A stretch of DNA of 11,163 nucleotides, taken from an uncultured Psychrobacillus sp. (GTDB lineage: Bacteria; Bacillota; Bacilli; Bacillales_A; Planococcaceae). The position numbers and the translations under genes were made by a program. Positions 5,699 to 11,086 of the stretch are shown here, one piece after another. The notes under the pieces are model-generated. The model ran no database searches and was not told the DNA's origin. It saw nothing but the letters and a program-made list of their open reading frames with translations. Within the stretch, counting starts at the first letter, position 1. Each line of letters opens with the position of its first letter. Location of the stretch: positions 1-11,163 of the forward strand of contig CAKQHO010000114.1 in assembly GCA_934234185.1 (NCBI GenBank), given 5' to 3'.

Positions 5699-5740
5699 CA
5701 ATATATGTTGGTTAACTCTGTTGGCTATATGTTGGATAGA

Positions 5741-6006
5741 GTATCATTTTTGATACCTATTAGGTATTAAATTTAATACCTATATTAGTATCATTTTTAA
5801 TACCTATTAAAATTGAGGCTTATCGTCAGCTCTCTCAGCCCCCTTTTTCGGCTACAGGGACTCCAGAGTATAAGTATCAAATTTAATACCTGTCCGTTCT
5901 ATCCCTCCTCAATTTTAGGGTGTCATCAAAATTGGGGATACCCCCCCTCGCCTTAACCTTTCGGACACACAAAAAGCTCCATACCATAAGTATTAAAAAC
6001 GATACC
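5741..6006. promoter_or_regulatory. Five copies of a 16-bp dyad, consensus GTATYA-N4-TRATAC
   Basis: Copies lie at 5741-5756 (perfect), 5763-5780 (GGTATTAAATTTAATACC, an 18-bp perfect palindrome), 5788-5804, 5874-5890 and 5990-6005. Most are followed by CT on the right. The first three centres are spaced 23-24 bp apart, about two helical turns. The pattern suits cooperative binding of a dimeric protein, with the element's own ribbon-helix-helix product the obvious candidate. The last copy lies within the terminator of the resolvase gene. Confidence 0.65.
5907..5937. other. 10-bp stem-loop built from a repeated 10-mer
   Basis: CCTCAATTTT (5907-5916) pairs with AAAATTGGGG (5928-5937) around an 11-nt loop. 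The same 10-mer, AAAATTGAGG, stands in the opposite orientation at 5809-5818. Both lie shortly right of a dyad copy, so the two dyad-plus-10-mer modules face each other. Confidence 0.4.
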
Positions 6007-6020
6007 TATAATGTGGAGCT
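5971..6020 (-). terminator. Composite terminator of the serine recombinase gene
   Basis: On the minus strand AGCTCCA (complement of 6014-6020) pairs with TGGAGCT (complement of 5975-5981) and is followed by five T residues. Inside, ATAGGTAT pairs with ATACTTAT, and this inner stem is the fifth GTATYA-N4-TRATAC dyad. The terminator thus contains an operator-like site. It lies about 24 bp after the recombinase stop codon. Confidence 0.65.
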
Positions 6021-6043
6021 AGGAGTAGGGGCGGAGACCTCTC

Positions 6044-6619
6044 TCAAGACATCTCTCCCTCTCTAAACTTCTTCAAATGTCGTTTAAAAGTCGCAAGGCT
6101 GACTCCAGCCATTTCAGCTGCTTTCGGCTGTGAGATAGTCCCTTTCTCTACTTCTTCTATCCAATGGCGAACCACAGGAGAGAGCTTTGTCTTTTTCGGC
6201 TGTCCGAACTTAACTCCTTTTGCTTTTGCTTTTGCTCTTCCTTCATTAGTACGCTCTAAAATCTTTCCCCTCTCAAACTCCGCAAAGGCGGAGAACATAG
6301 TGAAGACTAATCTACCAGCGGGAGTGTTATCCACTGTGCCAATATCTCCGAAAATTACTGTGATATTCTTCTCCAAAAACTGTTCTAAAACTATAAGAGC
6401 ATCCTTTGTATTCCTTGCTAGTCTGTCCATTTTGGAAACGTGGAGGGTATCTCCTTCCCTCACAAACTCTAAACACTCTTGAAGAGCCTTTCTCTCCTCC
6501 ATTTCTGATCCTGAACGTTTCTCTCCAAATACCTTTTTAACTCCCTTAGACTCCATATAGCTCTCTTGAGTGGCTAAATCCTGACCTACTGTACTTACTC
6601 TTATGTATCCTACTTCCAT
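6044..6619 (-). CDS. Serine recombinase of the resolvase/invertase family (191 aa)
   Basis: The N-terminal catalytic domain begins MEVGYIRVST with the nucleophile Ser9. The conserved SKMDRLAR (arginines 66 and 69) and GRLVFTMFSAFAEFERG (102-118) follow, then the long E-helix, and a C-terminal helix-turn-helix (SQPKAAEMAGVSLATFKRHL, about 163-182). The length of 191 aa is typical of small resolvases and invertases such as those of Tn3-family elements and plasmids. GGAGGAG stands before the ATG. Such enzymes cut two short sites and rejoin them, on plasmids mostly to resolve multimers. A companion transposase is absent, and integration is assigned to the separate tyrosine recombinase, so resolving replication products of the element is the most sensible role. 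Invertase activity cannot be excluded, though no invertible segment was seen. Confidence 0.92.
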   Translation of the reverse strand: MEVGYIRVSTVGQDLATQESYMESKGVKKVFGEKRSGSEMEERKALQECLEFVREGDTLHVSKMDRLARNTKDALIVLEQFLEKNITVIFGDIGTVDNTPAGRLVFTMFSAFAEFERGKILERTNEGRAKAKAKGVKFGQPKKTKLSPVVRHWIEEVEKGTISQPKAAEMAGVSLATFKRHLKKFREGEMS

Positions 6620-7140
6620 GATTGTCTCCTCCTGCTGTGGTTATTTTCTCGGGTACTATTTTAGAAATATGTATTTCTTGCCTATACGTCATGCCAGAAG
6701 CCAAATTTAAAGCACCCCCTCCCCTCATTGTCGACCGAGTGAGAAGGTCTGTTAAGCTGTCTTTATTGGTCTCTGGTTATTCTTCTATGTGATTGGTTCT
6801 TTAATCTTCTTCTTAAAGCTCTTACATTAAATGAGCTGATTAAATGAGCCTGTTATAACCCTTATTCTATGCGGCTACACAAACAGTGTCAACTACTTAT
6901 GATTAAATGAGTCTGTTTCTTAGGAGTAGGTGAGCCTGAGAGAGTGTGTGAGAGGCTTTGCGAGATAGTTTATAGTGGATAGAATGGAGTAATATAGCTG
7001 AGTCTGTTTCCTGCAGATTAATCACTAGAAATGTATGAATGGTTAGATAAATACTTGTTAAACCAAATAGCACGCAAATATTAGAGGATTTTAATGACAA
7101 AATAACGAATAATACTAATGATATACATTCAATTACAGAG
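6620..7140. other. Non-coding region with ATTAAATGAG repeats; possible res site
   Basis: No believable gene was found. Leftward frames here are short, T-rich and start inside a terminator. ATTAAATGAGCTG (6826), ATTAAATGAGCCTGTT (6839-6854), ATTAAATGAGTCTGTTT (6902-6918) and GCTGAGTCTGTTTCC (6997-7011) form a loose repeat family. GAAATACATATTTC (centred near 6666) is a short dyad in the recombinase leader. Resolvase res sites normally lie just upstream of their gene, so this stretch is where one would be expected. Confidence 0.4.
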
Positions 7141-7172
7141 AAAAAACCCATTCCGCTTTATTGGAATGGGTT
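7139..7172 (-). terminator. Terminator of the methyltransferase gene
   Basis: AACCCATTCC (7145-7154) and GGAATGGGTT (7163-7172) form a perfect 10-bp stem with an 8-nt loop. The minus strand runs on into TTTTTT. It lies 34 bp after the methyltransferase stop codon. Confidence 0.88.
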
Positions 7173-7205
7173 CTAATGATATCTTATTTTGAATCTAGTT
7201 TTAAC

Positions 7206-8453
7206 TTAAATGATGTTATCATGTAAGAACTTAATAATTGGGCGAACCATTTTTTCAGCCAGTAAGACAGGCACTGCATTGCCCACTTGTTTATATTGTT
7301 CATTAAGTCTATGGTTATTCGTAACGTCTTCTTTATTACCATCTGAAAACTCAAACCAGTCAGGGAAAGATTGAATCCGTGCAACTTCACGAACAGATAA
7401 ACGCCGATTAAATTCGCCTTGGAATTCCCAAGAGTCTTTTCCAAGTTTCTTCATAGGTTCACCATGAGGATGCATTGGAGCTTGTCTACCACTTGCTTGA
7501 ATAGTAAAACTTTGCTCGTTCCAGCCCTTTTTACGATTACGGCTCATATACATACTCGAAAACGAGCCTTCGTAAACGTCTTTTGCCTCTAAAGGTAAAT
7601 CACCAATCGCATCTTTCAAAGTGACATATGGTAGCTTTCCTTTTCCATGTGTCGGTTCAGGAACTATATATTCAAAACCAAATCTTTCACGAATATCATT
7701 GCGTATTCCAACAATAAACACTCGTTCTCGAAGTTGCGGAACGCCATAATCGCAAGAATTTACTAAGTGAGCAGTAACGTGATAACCCGCAGCTTTAAAG
7801 TCCTCTATCATTTGACTAAGTACTTGCCCTCTAGCCATTGTCATAAGACCTTTTACATTTTCAGCCACAAAAAACTCAGGTTTACTCTGCACTAAGGCAC
7901 GGATGTAATGGATGTATAAAAAGTTCCTTGGATCATCGAGTAATCGAGGACCAGAACTACTAAATCCGGGACACGGGAATCCACCTAGCATGAGATTACA
8001 GGCAGGAAATTCTGCTACTTTACGAATATCCTTAGCAACTTTAGTAACAGTCGGAGCAAAGTTATTTACATATGTTAAGTTTGCCGAGGTAAACATATCA
8101 TTTGAATAAATAAAATTGCTTTTTACTCTTCTACGCAAGTTCAAATAGTCTTCTTGGTTCTCAAAAGCTTTGTATGCTTTCTTTTCACCAAATTGAACAA
8201 CCATACTTGAAAGTTCGACTCCCAAATCCAAGCCACCTGCACCCGAAAATAAGGAGACAATATTCGTTTTTCCTCCAACATAATGAATATTTCTTAGCAT
8301 TTCTTTTTCTTCTAATCTGTCTTGTTCAGTAATATTGGTTTGAACAAGTTCGTTTTCTTCACGAATTTTCTCGAATAATATATCTTGTACTTCTTCGGGC
8401 GTGAAAGTAAGCGAAGACACAAAAGTTCTTTTTTCTCTTTCAATTACCACCAT
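7206..8453 (-). CDS. DNA cytosine-5 methyltransferase, probable GGCC specificity (type II, 415 aa)
   Basis: All core motifs of m5C methyltransferases are present in order: motif I VSLFSGAGGLDLG (66-78, AdoMet binding), motif IV GGFPCPGFSSSG with catalytic Cys161, motif VI ENV (198-200), motif VIII QLRERV (240-245), motif IX RRLSVREVARIQSFP (350-364) and motif X QVGNAVP (389-395). The recognition region carries MSRNRKKGWNEQSFTIQASG (303-322) and then RQAPMHP, closely like my memory of M.HaeIII, which methylates GGCC; hence the specificity call. The start is set at the ATG at 8453 (MVVIEREKRT) with AGAAGGAGTG at good spacing; an in-frame start at 8492 would bury that site. The 60 residues before motif I are an N-terminal extension. 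It protects the host from the divergent endonuclease next door. Confidence 0.92.
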   Translation of the reverse strand: MVVIEREKRTFVSSLTFTPEEVQDILFEKIREENELVQTNITEQDRLEEKEMLRNIHYVGGKTNIVSLFSGAGGLDLGVELSSMVVQFGEKKAYKAFENQEDYLNLRRRVKSNFIYSNDMFTSANLTYVNNFAPTVTKVAKDIRKVAEFPACNLMLGGFPCPGFSSSGPRLLDDPRNFLYIHYIRALVQSKPEFFVAENVKGLMTMARGQVLSQMIEDFKAAGYHVTAHLVNSCDYGVPQLRERVFIVGIRNDIRERFGFEYIVPEPTHGKGKLPYVTLKDAIGDLPLEAKDVYEGSFSSMYMSRNRKKGWNEQSFTIQASGRQAPMHPHGEPMKKLGKDSWEFQGEFNRRLSVREVARIQSFPDWFEFSDGNKEDVTNNHRLNEQYKQVGNAVPVLLAEKMVRPIIKFLHDNII

Positions 8454-8560
8454 AAGAAATTCACTCCTTCTCAATATATAGCATCTTACCATAATATTTT
8501 AGGTTTGGCCAGTCTTTCTCTCTATGAGAAAATAAATAAAAAATACGAAGGAGAATTAAA
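8454..8560. promoter_or_regulatory. Divergent promoter region of the restriction-modification pair, with one GGCC
   Basis: For the methyltransferase (minus) TGGCCA (8506-8511) could be the -35 and TAAGAT (complement of 8483-8488) the -10, with a 17-bp spacer. For the endonuclease (plus) TTGGCC (8505-8510) and GAAAAT (8528-8533) also have a 17-bp spacer. The two -35 hexamers overlap on a GGCC, the probable target of both enzymes. Each hexamer matches consensus at about four of six positions, so this is tentative. Confidence 0.45.
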
Positions 8561-9433
8561 ATGACTCAATTGCCTACAACAAATGTATTAGTGGCTCTAA
8601 AGAACATTCTCGATAGGAATTCAAGTATTCTTACGCCTATTTTCCGGTCAAATGGAACAGTTAATACTGCGGGCGATAGTCTTGAATTTTTCGTAAAAGA
8701 TATGTTTTGTACAGGAGCTAGCCAATACCATCACGAACCAGAAAAAATGAGAGTGTATCGTAATTATCTAAGTTGGACAGGTAATTCGACTAATTTCCCT
8801 GATTTTATTGTTAAGGGGGGAGTTGGTGTTGAACCAAAAAAGTTAAATAATTTGAGTTATTCAACCCTAGCATTAAACAGCTCTTATCCAAAAGACTACA
8901 TCTATCCAGATAGTCAGAACTTACCTAGAGAGATTAATGAGGAAGATTGGGAGAGAAAAGAGGTCATTTACGTTGCCGGGAATTTAAACACCCAAAATGA
9001 CAAGCTGCTAACACTATGGTTTGCTTACGGAAATACAATGGTAGCCGACCGTTCAATTTATTTAAACCTAATTAATGAGATTAGGGAGGCAGTAGAAAGC
9101 ACAAATGCTACATTGATTGCATCCAAGGAATTGGCTCGTGCCAAAGGGATTGATCCATTAAACCTATCAAACCTACGAGTCCGAGGAATGTATGAATTAG
9201 AACATCCACATAGTGTATTTAGCGAATATATTACAAGAAATGATATTCCTCTCGATGCAACAAAAATATTTTTAGTGATGCTAGTTGATGATTACAATGA
9301 GATTGAAGAAAAACCGGATTTTTCAACTCATTTCTCTAGTGGACACCTAAAACAAACTGAAATCCAAATACCAAACCCTAATAACCCAAGTGAAAATCTC
9401 GAGGCTATTTTATTTGAAGGTTGGACAGATTAA
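8561..9433 (+). CDS. Type II restriction endonuclease, NgoPII-like (290 aa)
   Basis: The product resembles the NgoPII family, isoschizomers of HaeIII cutting GGCC. An early NTAGDSLEFFVKDMF (35-49) resembles the family's N-terminal acidic helix. A PD-(D/E)XK-type core follows: PD at 80-81 and EPK at 91-93 in PDFIVKGGVGVEPKK. Then come LALNSSYPKDYIYPDS (103-118) and a VIYVAGNL...LWFAYGN block. The usual EVKK is EPKK here, an oddity next to a catalytic lysine, but not clearly inactivating. It starts 107 bp from the divergent methyltransferase start, with GAAGGAG before the ATG, and is the only plus-strand gene seen in the element. It would degrade incoming DNA with unmethylated sites. Family call is from memory of conserved blocks. 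Confidence 0.8.
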   Translation: MTQLPTTNVLVALKNILDRNSSILTPIFRSNGTVNTAGDSLEFFVKDMFCTGASQYHHEPEKMRVYRNYLSWTGNSTNFPDFIVKGGVGVEPKKLNNLSYSTLALNSSYPKDYIYPDSQNLPREINEEDWERKEVIYVAGNLNTQNDKLLTLWFAYGNTMVADRSIYLNLINEIREAVESTNATLIASKELARAKGIDPLNLSNLRVRGMYELEHPHSVFSEYITRNDIPLDATKIFLVMLVDDYNEIEEKPDFSTHFSSGHLKQTEIQIPNPNNPSENLEAILFEGWTD

Positions 9434-9911
9434 TGATTATCAGCAGATAATTAAACGTTGACTTTCTAGTCTTCAGACAACTGAATGGGAGCGAAAGGGT
9501 CTAAGCAATTGGACAGAGTTATTCCCTACTTTCAGGAAAAACAAAAAAGCTTTTCGAGAAAATAGAGAATAACTTGTTCAAGATACTGAACGGTCGCTCA
9601 GGCTGAAGTTTCTTGTATCACCTTACTCAGTTATTGCTTTCCAGCAACGAATAACTCATTTATATTCTGCCCTAAATGTCTTTATCGTTATTCGCTCCAG
9701 CCTCCGAAAAGGCTCAGAATACCTCCTACACTGTTACGGTCGCAATCACCTACAAACGCCCACCTTGAGTAAGGGAAAGGCTGAGAATTGAATCTCAGGG
9801 CGTAGGAGTGTTGTTTTCTGCATTGGGTACACTGAACCCTGACCAGTTTGAGAAGTTAATGGGCAACCTTCCCTCACCTGTCCTAAAAAAGACAATAGGA
9901 AACTAGACCTC
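9434..9911. other. Non-coding stretch after the endonuclease gene
   Basis: No gene is supported on either strand. Short inverted repeats occur, for example GTTCA-AGATAC-TGAAC (9576-9591) and AGTTATTGC / GC...AATAACT (about 9631-9658). ACGGTCGC appears twice. No clear U-tract terminator follows the endonuclease stop codon. A 66-codon minus-strand frame (9746-9946) has no ribosome binding site and an uneven composition, and is taken as chance. Confidence 0.4.
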
Positions 9912-9940
9912 TTGAGCCTATTTTTCAAAAATGGTAAAAT
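9912..9940 (+). promoter_or_regulatory. Candidate sigma-A promoter
   Basis: TTGAGC (9912-9917) and TAAAAT (9935-9940) are separated by exactly 17 bp, matching the vegetative consensus at four and five of six positions. It points right into a short stretch that ends in a terminator just before the integrase stop codon, with no substantial reading frame in between. Confidence 0.55.
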
Positions 9941-9946
9941 AGACAA

Positions 9947-10022
9947 GAAGCTGATGAGGATTTCTTATTCAGTTTTACTTCAATAATGTTTTTAGTCTCC
10001 AGTTGCAGCTGGGGACTTTTTT
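9947..10022 (+). ncRNA. Candidate small RNA of about 75 nt converging on the integrase gene
   Basis: A promoter-like pair at 9912-9940 and an intrinsic terminator at 9994-10024 frame about 75 nt without a convincing gene. A ten-codon frame starting at the ATG at 9954 lacks a ribosome binding site. If read-through occurred, the RNA would become antisense to the end of the integrase message. No known RNA family was recognised; the transcript ends are estimates. Confidence 0.35.
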
Positions 10023-10024
10023 AT
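9994..10024 (+). terminator. Plus-strand intrinsic terminator beside the integrase 3' end
   Basis: AGTCTCCAG (9994-10002) and CTGGGGACT (10009-10017) form a 9-bp stem with one G-T pair and a 6-nt loop, followed on the plus strand by a T-run. The minus strand lacks a T-run after the stem, so it does not serve the integrase. Confidence 0.75.
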
Positions 10025-10026
10025 TT

Positions 10027-10953
10027 TTACTTTTCTTTCAGTCCGCTTAATGGGCTTCTAGTGATAGCTCTCTCCAAGATGTCCTCTGTGTGAAGCCCTT
10101 GAAGGTATCTATTGGTTACTTGAGTCCCTTCATGACCTGCAAGCCTTGAAACGCTGTAAACGTCCAATCCTTGCCTCAGATAAGCCTGAAGAGCATAATG
10201 TCGGAGAGTATGCGGACTACATCTAATCTCCTCCCTGACCTTTGCCCTCTTCCCAGCTTTTTGGACAACATTCTCAACCATGACAGACGATAAATGTCTT
10301 CCACTCCTACTGAGGAAGTAGTTCCCCTCTTTTGCCTCAATCCTTTGGAAGTAACCTTCTCGAATACGATTGAAACGGAGGATCATTTTCTTCAGGCTAG
10401 GACTTATGGGAACATATCTCCATTTACTCCCCTTGCCATGAATTCTAATCACAGAGTCCTCAATCCAAGTCTCCTGAAGTTTAATCAGCTCGCTGAGCCT
10501 AATCCCTGTATCCACAAAGAAAGCGATTATAAGCTTGTTCCTTGCTTCTAGATACGTCTTATAGGAGTAAGCGTTCAGCATACGGATAACCTCTTCATCT
10601 GTGAACGTTCGAATGACTTCCTTGTCCTCCTTGAGGGGGCTAATCTTTGCTATAGGATTGCTGGGAATGTAGCCCTCCCTGACAAGGTAATTGAAGAACT
10701 GTCTAGCACACTTGAGACAGGTGTTTATATAGTTCGATTTGAAGCCTTGAGCCTGCATGAAGTGGACGAACCCCTTCAAGTGGGCAACTCTCACCTCATC
10801 AGCACTCAGGACTCCCTCACTCTTCAAGTAGTTATTGAGTAGACGGGAGTTGTAGAAATACGTCCCTGAAGTCCTCTCTGAGTAGTTCTGAACCTTCAAG
10901 TCAAACATAAACTCTTCAAGCAATAGCTCAAGGTTTAGCTCCTCTTTAAACAT
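10027..10953 (-). CDS. int: Tyrosine recombinase / integrase of the element (308 aa)
   Basis: An N-terminal SAM-like core-binding domain (about 8-105: YSERTSGTYFYNSRLLNNYL, and later QFFNYLVREGYIPSNP) precedes the catalytic domain. Catalytic residues are visible: Arg152 in DTGIRLSELI, Lys177 in GKGSKWRYVP, His248 and Arg251 in SPHTLRHYA, His274 in LAGHEG, and the nucleophile Tyr283 in NRYL. It is XerC/D-like in length, without the extra arm-binding domain of lambda-type integrases. It lies 133 bp from the right att copy, so it is the enzyme expected to insert and excise the element at eno. It reads in the same direction as eno. Its start codon follows a U-tract directly, and its AAGGAGG (complement of 10964-10970) lies inside the preceding hairpin, ten bases from the ATG, so expression is probably kept low. 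No excisionase gene was seen. Confidence 0.93.
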   Translation of the reverse strand: MFKEELNLELLLEEFMFDLKVQNYSERTSGTYFYNSRLLNNYLKSEGVLSADEVRVAHLKGFVHFMQAQGFKSNYINTCLKCARQFFNYLVREGYIPSNPIAKISPLKEDKEVIRTFTDEEVIRMLNAYSYKTYLEARNKLIIAFFVDTGIRLSELIKLQETWIEDSVIRIHGKGSKWRYVPISPSLKKMILRFNRIREGYFQRIEAKEGNYFLSRSGRHLSSVMVENVVQKAGKRAKVREEIRCSPHTLRHYALQAYLRQGLDVYSVSRLAGHEGTQVTNRYLQGLHTEDILERAITRSPLSGLKEK

Positions 10954-10998
10954 AAAAAAGACACCTCCTTCCCTTGTTACACAAGGAAAAGAAGTGTC
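10954..10998 (-). terminator. 17-bp hairpin: new eno terminator that also hides the integrase ribosome binding site
   Basis: The segments 10960-10976 and 10982-10998 pair along 17 bp, with a few G-U pairs, around a 5-nt loop. On the minus strand six T residues follow and run straight into the integrase ATG. This is a textbook intrinsic terminator placed about 90 bp after the eno stop codon of the right copy. The AAGGAGG of the integrase gene is part of its 3' arm and so is sequestered when the hairpin forms. Confidence 0.85.
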
Positions 10999-11086
10999 CT
11001 GAGATGGTATTGCTAACTATTTTCCAACGTACTACTAAATAAATTTAGCCATACGGGAAAAGAGTTTTGTTAAACACAACGGGCTT
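10999..11086 (-). promoter_or_regulatory. Integrase leader between eno and the hairpin
   Basis: This stretch holds the dyad CTAAAT-AA-ATTTAG (11035-11048) and the right half of the 9-bp terminal inverted repeat (11078-11086). No strong promoter could be fixed. In the integrated state transcription could enter from eno; in the circular form it would enter across attP from the other end of the element. Confidence 0.4.
11078..11086 (-). repeat. Right half of the 9-bp terminal inverted repeat
   Basis: AACGGGCTT abuts the first base of the right att copy (11087) and is the exact reverse complement of 856-864. See the left half for the likely role as a recombination protein site. Confidence 0.5.

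Larger units (their letters stand above)
725..11086. mobile_element. Integrative element in the 3' end of eno (about 10.4 kb), satellite/plasmid hybrid
   Basis: The element is bounded by a direct repeat of the eno 3' end. The left copy starts at 725 and the right copy at 11087, giving a unit of 10,362 bp. A tyrosine recombinase gene lies 133 bp from the right repeat, the usual position of an integrase beside its att site. Cargo and core genes include a GGCC-type restriction-modification pair, a serine resolvase, a RepA_N-like initiator, a ribbon-helix-helix protein, a lone terminase small subunit and five small unknown genes. No conjugation, capsid, tail or large-terminase genes are present. 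All genes except the endonuclease read leftwards. The boundaries are seen in the sequence. The mechanism (site-specific integration at eno) follows from the repeat plus the integrase. The label phage satellite is inference, and an integrative plasmid is the main alternative. Confidence 0.85.

Noticed and set aside
6546..6728. 60-codon minus-strand frame overlapping the recombinase start
   Set aside because: It overlaps the well-supported serine recombinase in another frame and resembles no protein.
6826..7011. ATTAAATGAG repeats considered as a CRISPR array
   Set aside because: Repeat units are short, imperfect and unevenly spaced, with no spacer-like regularity and no cas genes.
6903..7151. 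82-codon hydrophobic frame on the minus strand
   Set aside because: Its start codon lies inside the methyltransferase terminator, it has no ribosome binding site, and its hydrophobicity is what T-rich DNA gives by chance.
7184..7444. 86-codon minus-strand frame within the methyltransferase gene
   Set aside because: It is a shadow of the methyltransferase reading frame, which carries all conserved motifs.
9746..9946. 66-codon minus-strand frame
   Set aside because: No ribosome binding site, overlaps a candidate promoter on the other strand, and has low-complexity composition.
9952..9975. CTGATGAG resembling a hammerhead ribozyme core
   Set aside because: The other invariant core parts (CGAAA and the cleavage-site stem) are not found at suitable distance.
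10294..10551. 85-codon plus-strand frame opposite the integrase
   Set aside because: Antisense shadow of the integrase gene, whose catalytic residues are all intact.
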